A stretch of 64,000 bases of DNA, from the NCBI GenBank assembly GCA_001414345.1, contig LLCB01000005.1, positions 186,001 to 250,000 of the forward strand, read 5' to 3'. Position 1 is the first letter of the stretch; every line of letters begins with the position of its first letter. Below, piece after piece: positions 22,925 through 35,033 of the stretch. Source of the DNA: Hymenoscyphus infarciens (lineage: Eukaryota > Ascomycota > Leotiomycetes > Helotiales > Helotiaceae). The notes under the pieces were generated by a model. The model was given only the letters and a program-made list of their open reading frames with translations. It did no database searches and was not told where the DNA came from. The position numbers and the translations under genes were made by a program.

Positions 22925-23750
22925 CTTGTTACAACAGTGTGGTGTGTTTGGTGAAGGAGTAGGATGGTTCCTGGAAGTTGAGGATGGGTAGAGATGGGAG
23001 AGATGTAGTGACAGAAGGACGAAGAGAGAATAAAGAAGGAGAGGAGTCGCGTGTTTCTCGTATTTGTTGGAGTGATGAAGGTTGTGTTGTGTTGTGCCTG
23101 AACGGGGCACATATGTGTTTGGTGATGGCTGGAGCCGCTTGGAGACAAATGGCGTCGTTAGTTCCAGTGACGGGACTGTTACGAGTTAGGTCGTGCACAG
23201 GTCACTAAGTATGATAGCGCCAAGGCCAGAATCCAGGCTAGCGGCAGGCTAGCGGCCAGGGTCTGAATGAACTCTCAGGGGCTTCCCTACCACGCTAAAC
23301 ACATCACTGCATCGCATCGCATCACTGGAACATTCCGCAACGCAACGCTGCACTGGGCTGGGCTGGGAATAGCTTCTTTATCACTCCCGTCCAGCTGATT
23401 AATTCCTCGCCCGATCATTCTTGCCATTCTTGCCATTCTCGCCACTCCTGCTGCCGTACCTGCCATTTTTGCCAATCGTACCTGCTTCACCCTTCCTGCA
23501 AATTCTCGCTCCATGTATCAAGGTTCTTGATTGTTTCTATATCACAACCTGGGTACTACCTAGTAAGGTAGTAGATTCGTCTCGTCCGAGGCAGCTGCGA
23601 TGGCTTCATGTTTCTACCTTATCCACCGAGTGAAATCGGCAGGCGCAACTTGATCGCAACGAAATTTGCTTACCTTAGCTATTACTCTTGTTACCCTTCG
23701 CCACCTTTACTATCAAATCGGCCACAAATATACACGAGCCCTCCGACACC
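22925..23750. promoter_or_regulatory. Divergent intergenic region between the Ser/Thr-rich gene and MLH3
   Basis: The two genes start on opposite strands 826 bp apart, so this stretch must hold both promoters. It has a run of short direct repeats (GCCATTCT/GCCATTTT type at 23422-23472; GCATC repeats near 23310; GGCTAGCGGC twice near 23236-23258). No gene is seen. Confidence 0.5.
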
Positions 23751-26700
23751 ATGTCCATTCAGCCCTTGCCACCAGATGTGATTGCCCAGATCAAATCCTC
23801 AATTGCCATTACCAGCCTCAACGGTGTGATCTGCGAGCTCATCAAAAACTCACTCGATGCCGGTTGCACGAAACTCGATATCAACGTCGACTACGCGAAA
23901 GGGGGGTGTGTTATAGAAGATGATGGCTTGGGAATACAACCCTCGGAATTTAGGGACGGCGGAGGACTTGGGAAACTACATCGTGGGGCACAACTTTGTC
24001 TGGAGCTTCAATTAGCGAGCTAATTTCAAATCTGTAGACTCCTCCAAGCTCAATAGCAAAACCCCGGTGCACGGAAAACGAGGCGCATTTCTTGCTTCAC
24101 TCTCAGCCGTCGCATTGCTCACTATTACCTCCCATCACTACAAGCACCACTCCCACAATTCTATTGGAATGCACAAGTCCGAGGTGATTTCTCGACAAAC
24201 ACCAACTCCTTCCCACCAACATCTCTTGAATACAGACCATGGCACACGGGTGACGGCGCGGGATTTGTTTGGAAATATGCCTGTGAGGGTAAAGCAGAGG
24301 GCAATGGCTGCTGAGAAATACCGGGGCAATAACAAGGACTGGGACGAGCTGAAGCGAAGTATTGCTTTGCTTCTGTTATCTTGGCCCGAGTCTGTTGCTG
24401 TCACTGTTCGTGAGATTGGAACGGTACAAAAGGTTGTCATTAGACTTCCAACGGCCTTGCCAGACAACAAGTCAAGGTCGAGTGGTCCAAAGATTTGCAG
24501 TATTTTGTCTCAGGCCGCTATCTTAGCTCACGAGGAAACCTCATCATGGGTTGAAGTCTCAGCTTCCACTGAAAATTTGAAAGTCTCGGGATTCATTTCG
24601 TTAGACCCTTCCGCAACCAAGCACGTACAATTTCTTTCTTTTGGTATACAGCCACTTTTGCCCACCGAAAACCACACTGTGCTTCACGCTGAGATCAACC
24701 GATTATTCGCAAACTCTTCTTTTGGTAACGAGGAAGAAACCGAAGAACTGGATGATCATGAACGACAGCGACGGGAAAATGACGCACGTTACAAATCTGA
24801 TGGATACACCAACCGAGAGTTGAAAGGGGGCAAAAAAGGAGTCGAAAAATGGCCCATGTTTTACATAAATATACGACAGGAAGCTTCTCAGAGGTACGAA
24901 GGACTACATGTGGACGACGTATTGGATGATAAAGGAAGCAATCTTGGTGTCATTTTGGACTTATTACAAGCTATGATTTATGAATTTCTTACACGACATC
25001 ATTTCCGACCAAAACATCGACGGAAGGTTCATTTTGAAAAAGATATCAAAGGGCCTGATAACGAATTACCAGGAGCTCTTTCATCAACTCATGGCGATGA
25101 CAGTAAAAATATCAAACGACCCGCGTCGGTTCCCAACTTACACCGAAAGTCGAAAAGCCAAAGGACAGCGTTCTCCAACAGATCTCGCTCTCCAATTCTG
25201 TCGGGCGATTTGTCAGGTACAAATATCAAGTTCCCTTCATTTCGCCGGACATCAGCGCCTCTTGAATCTGCATTCGATACTTGGTCCAAAGTCAAGAAGG
25301 GAAATGCGCCTCTTGCTTCTACTGCATACATGAAAGCCGTCGACTTGGAGTCACAAAATTTCCCATCTGATCCCGTTGTAGCCGGTTCTCCCAGTGTTGC
25401 AGTCTCGAGAATAACATCTCGGATACCAAAACAGGCACCTCTTTTGTCTTCAACTGGTAGAGTCATTCGCCGCCCATTTGAAGATGTCGAGACACCAAAG
25501 TCTCCTCGGCCAACATCACGAACACCGGCTGTAATCCAGAAAGAAACACCAGTAGCAGACCCTAGTGGTGATGATGAAATAGTGGAGTGGATTAACCCAA
25601 CCACCAAGGTAAAATCCCTGGTCAACCGACGAACTGGCCATACTGTGCCCGCAAGGTCTGCGATTCAATCGAAAAACGGGCTTCGTTTTCTTTTAGAAGG
25701 CCCTGCTTTCTCAAGATCCAACATCAAGAGAACCAGTGATACGTCCACGGATGGGCTCAGTCCATGGCTGAGTAACCTGCTTAAAAAATGGGACAATCCT
25801 GTATTTGCATCAGCACAACTGCCGATACCACAAGTTTCGATCGATGAATTCGATGATACGACTCGCCACATTATACACGGGCATCAGCATGTTTGTACTC
25901 AAATCGACATTGACCGCGCCTTCAAAGCATCGTCTCGAATCAATGGCCGTATTTCGAAGGACGCCTTGCGAAATGCAAATGTCATTTCACAGGTTGATAA
26001 CAAGTTCATACTTGTCAAGCTCGACGTACTAGATGGCTCATCGCATACATCTCGAGCTAGTGATGACGGGAAAATGCTTGTTATCATAGATCAACATGCT
26101 GCAGATGAGAGGATTCGTATTGAGAACCTCATGGAAGAACTTTGCAGTCCAAACATTGCCGGTTCCGAGTCCGGCATACTCACTACTGCTTTAGAGAAAT
26201 CTATACATTTCGAGATTTCTACGAGAGAAATTGAGATACTTCAAACTCATCGTCACCATTTCTCAAGATGGGGTATGCTGTTTGCCCTTCCTCCGCCCAT
26301 TTCCGTGTCTCGGAATAGAGAAAAGAGCAAAGGAAAATGTCTACAGAAAGTGGCAGTCACAAGTCTACCCCCAGGAATCACGGAAAGATGTAAATCCGAT
26401 CCCCGTCTCCTTATTGACCTAATCCGCACCGAAGCATGGAAATGCGAAGAGAAGGCAACCGCCCCAACATTGCCTATAGCCGAAAACCAAAATGAAGAGC
26501 ACCCGTTGTGGTTCAAAGAAATCCACACTTGTCCACGCGGTATTCTTGACCTTTTGAACTCGAGGGCTTGCAGAGGAGCGATCATGTTTAATGATCCTCT
26601 GACAAAGGAACAGTGCCAGGGGCTGGTGAGGAGGCTGGCGAGTTGTGTGTTTCCTTTTATGTGTGCGCATGGACGGCCAAGTTTAGTTCCTTTGGTTGAG

Positions 26701-26814
26701 CTTGGAATTGGGAATGCGAGGTATGGTGATTTGGAGGTTAGGGAGGGGGGATGCGGGGGTGGAAAGGGGATGAGTTTTGGGGCTAGCATCAAGATGTGGA
26801 AAGAAAGGCAGTAA
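23751..26814 (+). CDS. MLH3: DNA mismatch repair protein MLH3 (MutL family)
   Basis: Exons 23751-23982 and 24038-26814 join across a 55-bp intron to give 1002 residues; the join restores Gly-Leu-Gly-Lys-Leu-His-His-Ser-Ser-Lys. The N-terminal GHKL ATPase has Glu29, Asn33-Ser-Leu-Asp-Ala-Gly and Asp57-Asp-Gly-Leu-Gly-Ile. The later Gly-Thr-x-Val-x-Ala-Arg-Asp-Leu-Phe-Gly-Asn-Met-Pro-Val-Arg motif follows. The middle (about 330-650) is a poorly conserved linker. The C-terminal endonuclease carries Asp-Gln-His-Ala-Ala-Asp-Glu-Arg (about 763-770), Ala-Cys-Arg-Gly-Ala-Ile-Met-Phe-Asn-Asp (about 920-929) and Cys-Ala-His-Gly-Arg-Pro (about 953-958). These are the metal-binding nuclease motifs of PMS2/MLH3-type MutL proteins. 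MLH3 partners MLH1 in meiotic crossover resolution and minor mismatch repair in the nucleus. Assignment to MLH3 over PMS1 rests on overall resemblance. Confidence 0.9.
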
Positions 26815-26857
26815 GAATGATTGAGTGGTTATATCATTGTTATATAATCTCCTAAAA

Positions 26858-28811
26858 TCACTTCTCAACCCTACAAAGCGGCCCGTCTTCAGTCGGCAGT
26901 CCATCAACACTTCTCATCTCCCACCCCTCAGAGCTTACAGCGTATACCGCCCAAAAAACCTCATCTGGATCATACTTTCTCTTAATCACGAGCAAGCGCG
27001 GGTAATTATCCCCATAAAAAGACGTTTGGAAATTGGTTTCTAACCGGTCTGCGTTCATGTAACCCCCCGTCCCAGGTGTCGCATCTCGCAATCCTTTCGT
27101 GGTGTTAACCGCGAAATCCCCTCTTACTCTCACCTGGCCGGCGGCTGTGGTGTTTTCGGGCCATTGAACGAAGATTATTGTATGACTAAGTGCCTTTAAC
27201 CATGCGGGGTGTATTGCTTTTCCTGCTGGACCAACTAGGGAGTCAGCGGAGAGGTAGGAGGAGATTCCAGCCTGTGCCAAATTGGCACCGGCTGGACTCG
27301 TTGAATCGGGGACTGAGAGAGAGAGAGAGAGAGAGAGCCAGGGGGCTCGAGGGGAAAAAGGTCCATACCTTACCCAAAAGAGGTCCGCGGTCATGTTTGG
27401 GGTGTTGGGCATGGCCTATGACATGGAGCCGAGCTGACAGTGGCTTCCACATCTGGGAATGCCTTGATGATCATTGATGTTATGATTCTGAAGGTGCTTG
27501 CTCCTCCTCCTCCTTCCCCTCGGATGGCACAGAGGAAGAGATCGCGGTTCTAAATTCAGAAAGCAGTTTTGGATTCTCGTGATGCGAGGACAAGCTGTAC
27601 CTAGGGAGAGGATTTGGTCGGCGCCTGAGAGAGGGATGTTAGGGTAAGAATTTAACTTTTTTCTTCCTTTTTTTTTTTTTCGAGAATGTATTGGGAGTTT
27701 AGGAGAGTGGTTTTCGACGACCGAAACTTGGGGATTTACCTAGGCCGCGGAGAGACGAGATAGAGCATCGAGTGGCCACCTCCGAGGGAGTAGCCACCAT
27801 CTATACCTACCGACTAGATCATGGTCGCCGATTTTCAAGTGGTAAGTGGTGGATGTTTGAAGCCTTATATCGCAAACTCCACCTACGTCCATGAACCCCC
27901 TTTTCATAGGTAAGCAGCTTTATAGATTTCTCGCGCTTGAACATCGGCTCCTGCTTTGAAGACTGGACCTATACCTTTCTGTGGTGTACTCTGGCATGTG
28001 GGTTATTCCTTTTAAGATGCGGTAGGAATGTTCCAGCAGTCTTCATTTTTGGGTTTCGCGATGATGAGGCATTAGGGGATTTACTGTTATATGGGTCCAC
28101 GTTGATAGAGGGTCTGCTCCATGGGTTCGCTCTGAGAAATCGTGGCTCGTATTTTTTATTACGAGATGGACGATGTTGTGGGTAGGTGCGTGCGTGCGAA
28201 GATTATGGCTGTTGGATTGGGGAAACGGTTGTCACTTTTACTAACTACTTAAACCGGATGTCCCCCCTAAAATTTCTTAGCAAGTCGAGCATATGAAGCG
28301 AGGAGGGGGAAAGTTTCCTTGTCTTCAGGTTTTCCCTTGGGAGCCTGCTGTGGTGGACATATATGTTAAGCCTTCGTACATCATTGAGTTGACTTCACTT
28401 GGGTCTTCAGCACTACAACGCGTTCAGTAAAGCATTTCGAAAACTTAGCAGTGATATTAACGAACCGTTCACTTCCCGTTTCCCAATCTTGTGAGACATT
28501 CTGACATTTTTCGAGGGATAACGTTGTTGTATTTTGTGTTGGTGTAGTATGCTGAGCCTTGGGATGCGGGTTTCAATGGAGCAAGCACTATTTAGGGTGT
28601 CTTTTAGTTCGTTCCATGTATCTTTACTTGGCGAAGTAGGGTCTTCCGGGAGGGGTTTACATAGGGCTTTTTGAGTCGATGAGAGATCTCGCAAGGGACC
28701 TTCTTCACAGGAAAATAGCGGAGTTGGGGATTTTTTCGGCATAAGGTAAGCGGGTTTGAGTCGGAGTAACACAATCAAGGCTGTGAGGAAGGCGCGGGGA
28801 AGAGTTCTCAT
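26858..28811 (-). pseudogene. Broken FAD-linked oxidoreductase (berberine bridge enzyme family)
   Basis: The fragments lie in order on the minus strand but in different frames. An N-terminal secreted start at 28811 has a hydrophobic leader, then Cys-Lys-Pro-Leu-Pro-Glu-Asp. Val-Ile-Lys-Asn-Thr-Ser-His-Asp with a Leu-Ser-Thr-Trp-Thr-His segment lies near 28080-28165. Gly-Pro-Val-Phe-Lys-Ala-Gly lies near 27940, then Gly-Gly-Tyr-Ser-Leu-Gly-Gly-Gly-His-Ser near 27780, Gly-Ala-Asp-Gln near 27620 and Ala-Ile-Arg-Gly-Glu-Gly-Gly-Gly-Gly near 27520. The BBE C-terminal domain (Phe-Tyr-Gly-Asp-Asn-Tyr-Pro-Arg-Leu) ends at 26858. Several frameshifts and stops cannot all be introns. Part of the substrate-binding region is missing and holds a (GA)n tract. 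Damage is by indels more than RIP. It ends 43 bp from the convergent MLH3 stop. Confidence 0.85.
27315..27337 (+). repeat. (GA)n microsatellite inside the broken oxidoreductase
   Basis: An uninterrupted GA tract of about 11-12 units lies in what was the coding region and reads as Ser-Leu repeats on the minus strand. Confidence 0.9.
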
Positions 28812-29380
28812 GGTTACTGCAGGACTCAGTTCTAGTTCAAGTGTGTTGAACTCAGGCGGCGGAATGGTGCTCAAAGCGTGACAATGTTTGATGAAATTCG
28901 AGACTTGAGAATGGAAAGGGGGAAAAAGCTGGAGTGCCGTTGTCGGTGCGGATAAATTGATATAAGCTAGCATTGTTTAGGTAGAATCTCACCACTGCAG
29001 TAAAAGGCTTTCAGATAAGCGAGGCAGCCACACTGGACTTACTTTAGTGCTGCTTGTGTCTTCTTATAATTTTCAAATAGGCACGGAGATCAAAGATAAC
29101 CATGGCTTCGCAAATCCCAAGTTCAATTCAAGAAAAAAAGGAAATTGTCTACCGAAGACGTATATATCTAATCTGCATATGCTCAAATCCTACCCCCCCC
29201 CCAACTTCCTCCCACAGGACAGGACAAAAGAACGCAATCAAACAAAAAGCAGAACATAAAGATAAGAGTCCCTGACGAAGTGAAGTATAACAAAAGAAAT
29301 CCCAACAATCTATCACCCAAAACACCCTCTCAACACCACAACACCACATCATCAAAAGCCTCTCATACCAGAACCGAGCC
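28812..29380. other. Intergenic, between the broken oxidoreductase and the laccase end
   Basis: No gene seen. It holds the upstream flank of the minus-strand oxidoreductase relic and the A-rich 3' flank of the laccase, with a C8 run at about 29193-29201. Confidence 0.5.
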
Positions 29381-31852
29381 TCATACCCCCGAAGAAATCT
29401 TTCTCAGCCCCGAGTCTGGTTTCTTGAAAATACTAGTGGCATACCAGTTCGTCCAAGTCGCGCAAGTTTCCTGCATATAATCCAAGCTAGCCTTCTGCCC
29501 GCTTCGAATCTCTTCTTCGCGCTCGATGAATTGGACGCCGAGGCCCATACTGATGTGCCATGCAATCTGTGGTTGAACATGTCAGCATCAAATGCATTGA
29601 AAGAGTAAAGCTCAATCACGAATAGCCGATCGGACGGAGCAATGATAGGATAGGAAGGAAGGGGAGGGGGACATACATGACAATGCATCAACCAAACACC
29701 CGGGTTGTCAGTATAAATCGCAATAACCAGATACCCCGCCGGTGGCAACATAGCCACATCTCTCCTGAGGGGATTCTTGAAATTCAATGACCCCTTTTGA
29801 CTCGCATCGAAGGTCCCGGCGCCAGTGCCTAGGATGTAGAAATCGTGACCGTGGAGGTGGATGGGGTGGGGGAGGGCGGGGGCGGTGCTGCCTCCTTGGA
29901 TAACCCAGAAGTAGAACTTTAGGGTGTTAATTTAGGGTATGGGGAAAGGGAAAGGGGATAGGGAGAAAGTACCTTGTTCTTTTCGGGCATTTCGTAGATG
30001 TTGGAGCCGGGTCTTGCTTTTAGGAGGGAGACTGTGTTGTTGGCGACGTACTCGAGGGTCGGGTTTTCCCACTCGACGTCGATTTCGGAACTGGTTAAGG
30101 GAGGGGTGAGTGAAATGCAAAAAAAGAATTTGGTAGAAATTGGGGGAGGGCTCCTTACTCATTGATCAACCAATGATTGATATTGTCAGGAGCAGGCAAT
30201 GGTCTAGTTCCTCCCTTGAGAACTAACTCATCGCTTGTACCAGTGACGAAATTAAACTCATTTGCATCGATGGATTTGTTTAACCAGGGTGCCATTCCCA
30301 CCTCATCTACACATTGATGGAGGTAAGGAACCGTGGAATTTGAAGGGACGGGCTCCGGAGCGGACGTCGCGTCTTTATATGAGAAAATGGCGAATATACG
30401 ATGGACATTGGTAGTTGGATTTGAGAGGGCGTTGTTGGCACAGTTAGCTGAGGGAACTTCGACTCGGAACCAATATCTATCCGAAGTTTGGTTTGCTGTA
30501 AAGACTACATCGTATCTCTGTCCGATTCCAATGAAGAGCCAGGTTGTGTTGAAATCTGCCATAGAGACGAAATCTGCTTTGATCACCTCTGTTGGAGGAA
30601 GTTCAAAATTAGTTTTACTTTTTTGGTGCTATCAGGTTTGAGGGAAGGTTAAAACTCACGGAAATTGTGTTTGTCGAGCGAGACTTTCCAGCCAGCATCT
30701 ACAGCTGTGTTGAGAAGACGCAAACGATATTTCTTGCCTTGCTCTATGACAATATTGGGGTAGGCTCCACCTCCCGCGGAGTTCTTCATCGTGCCATTGA
30801 TTAAAGCCCCCTTTGCCTGAGGTGGACCTCCATGTTCAGCCCGCTTGCCAGTAAGCCACATATTATCCTGGTACAGGTCGCTGATTGGAAATGTTCCAAG
30901 ATCTTCATCGTAATCTACTGTGGCTGGGCCGTGGATCAAAATTGTCCCGAGGACTCCATCACTAATTTCGTTAGATTTGCACCCAATTTAGGGGAGATGG
31001 ATATACCCGTATTGGCCACTGTAGTGGGAGTGATACCATGAAGTACCGTGTTGAGTAGCTACCCATTCATATCTTCTGGTAGCTCCGGGTTCAATCGGAC
31101 ATTCAGTAATGCCGTTGACACTGTATATCCGGTCAGTAAGTGCCACGAGATCTTGGAGAATGAAGTTCTTACCCATCAGAACCAGTTGTGTTCGCTTGAA
31201 CAACACCATGCCCTAAATTATTTCGGAGTTAGTATTGCCATTTAAAAGTACGGCCGTTAAAAGTGGGTTTGAGGAGGAAATCTAATTTCAATCCTCCTAA
31301 AACAAACCGAAAGAGAAATAAAACTCGGCGAACACATACAATGCATACTCGTGCTGCAAAATGTCAGCTTCGAGAACTTTGTTTGAGTATACTTGCAACT
31401 AACCCATTACTCGGCAGGCTATTTTTAACAAAGACCACGACTGTATCTCCCCAATCTATAGAAAGTTAGTAAAACACTGTTGTATTCAAGGGAATAGAAA
31501 ACTCACTGGCGGAGATGACAGGCCCCGGATAGACCCCGTTGATAACTTGCATAAGCTTTGGAGTACCATCCGGAGTTATCGTCTTCTCTGCAACCTCAAG
31601 AGTATAAGTGGTTGTTGTAGCGCCTTGTTCCGTTCCTGAAGGCCACACTGCCTCGGCATCGGTATCGATATTGAATCCTGTTGGCTCAGCTGGCGAAGGA
31701 GTTCTCCAACATTTTCTGTTGGTTGCGACATTGCAATTAGGCCCGATGACATCGGCTCTGGCTTGTATTGGTGATGGTTTGGGAGTCGGTAAAGCAGAGC
31801 CGCTTACAAGCCCTAGGGCTATGGAAGCTAGGAGTAACTTGGTTCCAAGCAT
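29381..31852 (-). CDS. Ascomycete laccase (multicopper oxidase), ten exons
   Basis: Minus-strand exons: 31852-31507, 31455-31404, 31353-31340, 31212-31173, 31120-31007, 30961-30660, 30588-30159, 30090-29973, 29916-29677 and 29566-29381. All joins stay in frame and give 613 residues. A signal peptide occupies about residues 1-19. Copper motifs are complete: His137-Trp-His139-Gly, Trp-Tyr-His181-Ser-His183, His492-Leu-His494-Gly-His496 and His550-Cys551-His552-x3-His556. The residue ten after Cys551 is Leu561, the usual axial position. The protein ends with Asp-Ser-Gly-Leu (603-606) plus seven residues, the processed C-terminal tail known in ascomycete laccases. It oxidises phenolic substrates with reduction of O2 to water outside the cell. 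Physiological role (lignin, melanin or detoxification) is not determined. Exon 3 is only 14 nt. Confidence 0.93.
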
Positions 31853-34800
31853 ATTGAAAACAAATGAGCGTAGGAAATGGAGGTGAAGGACTGTGGAATG
31901 AATGATGAGAAGTTAGTTGGAGAGAAGTCGTGGAGTTTATATGATACGCCTTCATCAGCATACGCCGTTTTCTCCTAGAGTAAAAGGAACACCCTTGCTT
32001 GTAAGCAGAAATCAAAAGATGACTTTGACTGAGCACCTCGCTTCCAAAAAGAGAGACGAGACTGATCAAAATGATGTAAATAGTCAGCTCGTATCGTCGT
32101 TTTTTCATGGCCAGTGTAGTATTATGGTAGAGCGGTGAAAATTGTGTACAAATGTGCCGCAGAATCTCCTTGGTATCTAAGCATAATGTTCATGTCTCGA
32201 AATATCGACTGCCGATTTGGGTGACACGAAATCAGCTTCGAGCACGTTTAAGCCTCATTCTCTGAGAGGATGCCGCTCGGTTCTTCCAAAGGGGCAATGT
32301 GCGAATCGACAAGGCAGCGTTATCGATTCCGTTTCGATGTTTCGAACACAATTTTGAAAAGCTGCTTGACCTCGCACAAAACAAAAACGTCTAAATTCAG
32401 GGGCCACCTCGTACCAGCCATTAAAGTCGACCAGGGTTGAGTAGCCCCAGAGCGGTAAAGGTGTTGAAGAATGAGTAATTTGGTCATGGTACCCATGAAC
32501 CAAGACGTACCCCCGCGTAGAATATTTCCAGATTGAGCAGATGACTACATGGCAAACCGTTTGTAGGAAATTTTCGTAAGGAACAGCGCCTTAAAATCCT
32601 ACCTTGGAGTAGCATCAATGCGTGCTTCCTTCGTGGAAAAAACGTGGCTTCGCGGTACCCACATATTTCGACCGATGTATCCGTGGAAGCGGAAACGTGA
32701 AAACTTTGAAAGCCCACAGAGATGTTTGAAGGGCGCCTTGAGAATATCCATTATCAGATTGGCGTTGAATGAAAAAGACAAAACCGAAATGCTAAGTAAA
32801 TATTTGCAAAGAGAATGACAAATGGAAATGATATTATCACCAAGTACGCCCCCGGAAGTCTAGAAGATCCTCAGAACCCGTACGTTTGGTAAGACGGCTC
32901 ATCAGTGGCTGTCCCGTCCGTTGGGTAGAGAATTGGGACACGAGACTTGATCAAGAATTGCAGCACACCGAGTGCCCATGATTGCTGGCACCAAAAAGCA
33001 GAATGGCAGATAATACCAAAAAAGGACTTGTATTTGCCAGAAAAGGAGAAGGCATCAGCGCATGAGGTATATGGAAGTGGTAGCACGAGGTCTTCGTTTC
33101 CATCTTGGGCTGACGTTTTAGGTAGCAAGCTGCAAGCCAGCGGCGTTTTAGGGTTCATCTGATGTCGGTTAGACCTCAATCGGGAGATGTGAAGGGTAAG
33201 GATATGATGATGGTAATCGCCATGCTTCTGGCCAGAGTACATGGACCTGGGAGTAAGATTTACGTAGATGCGTCGTTGACACCGTACGGCAGTGGCAAGA
33301 TTGAACCATGCCATTACTGTACCGAGCCCCGGTAATCTAATCAAAAGCCCCATCAGGCGATCTCTGTCCATTGTAAAGATAGTAAGATATTGTACGGAGT
33401 ATGGGTTTCTTCTCGACTCGGTCATACGAAAACGAGGTTGGTACCCCCTTTACAAATGTGGTTAGACCTCACGTGACCTCTACCAAGCCACCTTTTTCGC
33501 TCCTGAAACACGATTGAGGATGAACACCAGGACTCGCAGGAGCTCGAAAAAGAGCAGGAAAGACATGCTGGGCATATCATAGGTTTGTAAGAAACTCCTA
33601 AACATCGCACAGTTTTCATGCTGACTATTGAATCTAGAACTCGCCGTTTCCCTCCTAAATTCTCGCCCTCCATCCGAAACCCCTTCTTCACTCATCCCGT
33701 ATAGAGGTTTCTCACGTCCTCGACATATACGAAAAAGAATCCCAGCACAAGCTTTTAAGTGTGAATAATGATACGCGAAATGCTGGCTGTAGAATATGGC
33801 TGCGGAATCTCAGCGCAACAATCTTCATATCCGGTCTGGGGCAGGCGAAATGGTAAATATATACTGCTGCAATTTCCTTCGTTCCTCTTGTGATGCATGG
33901 AATTCTGGGCGTCATGTTGCAAGTTCAGTATCTAGTCTTGGTTTCCCGCGGGTCGTTTTTCCATGCCTCAAGTCCGGGGGCGATTTTACGTCATTATTTA
34001 TATTCCATCACTTCGCAATCACTTTTTCTCTAGCAACAGCCCTCTTTATTAGCATATCATCATTTGTTCGAGGTTCGCGCTTTCGATGAGAACAGCAGTT
34101 CCCAGCGGAGATCCACATATGATAATTTCAATCTTTCGATTGGCTGCACGGGTATATGCACTCGGGGTTTGTGCTCCTCCCCGTTTTGGCTCGTCGTTCT
34201 TATACACTCTGCCTTTCGTTGACAATTTCCAAATCTCCTTCATTATATATTCTCATGCAGCCTAGAACGAGCATACGGTCAGCTTTTAGCAGATTCTAGT
34301 GGCAGAAGTACACTTGATGTGACTCTATTCCTACGAAACGACGTTCAAGTGAACCGGATGCATACGTCGGCAGATGAAAAAACCCGCTTTTCAAGTGATT
34401 GGGAAGGCTATCAGTGGTTCTAGATCCTATTGGAAGAGCGTTCTTCTAAAACAGAACCCTTTTCACTAAGGCCGAGGCCTGTAATTTGGCTTTTCTTCGT
34501 ACCTAAAAGTCAGAGGTAAGTAAATACAGATATCCTTAGTATGCGGTAAGAACAAATTGTTTTGCCTACACCAAGTCAGAGCAGTATATTCGTTCACGTG
34601 TGTTCGTCCGCTATCTACTCGCTATCGTGTATCTCGTATTCCGTGTTCACATGGGGCATCTTCACGTCAACCCATGGCCAGATCTTGAAATTGTTTGATC
34701 GAAACAAACGAGGCACAGATAATCTAACGAGAGCCATTCAGCAACGACTGATCTAGAAATTCTCAGAATATCGGATGAAACTTGATTCTCATCGATTTTC

Positions 34801-35033
34801 CGGGTCTCATAAGCTATACGGTTTACACAATTTTCCACACCAGCTCCAAACTAGCTGGGCGCAGAGATGACTGTCAATATAAGTATAATCCAGAGTCTCT
34901 CGGGGTCGGTGGCATTATTTACTCCATTTTATTACATTCTTTTATTCGTTCTTCTGGCTTGACGCCTTTCCGTTCTCTTCTAAACCTTTAAATACTCGAA
35001 CTTAATTTTCCGGTTCATTATCTCTCTGCCAAT
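31853..35033. other. Long stretch without a convincing gene
   Basis: Base composition is normal but I find no spliced gene, domain or transposon end. The longest open stretch (minus, 32871-33425, 184 codons) has no recognisable feature and no conserved-looking start. The first few hundred bases are the laccase promoter. The rest may be old eroded coding sequence or real intergenic DNA. Confidence 0.45.

Noticed and set aside
25089..25625. 178-codon minus-strand frame, and another at 26253-26792
   Set aside because: Both are antisense to MLH3 and show no domain; they are codon-bias shadows.
29149..29355. Open frame downstream of the laccase
   Set aside because: It lies in A/C-rich 3' flank with no features.
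32871..33425. 184-codon minus-strand frame in the long intergenic stretch
   Set aside because: No recognisable domain, signal or splice context, and the composition looks non-coding.
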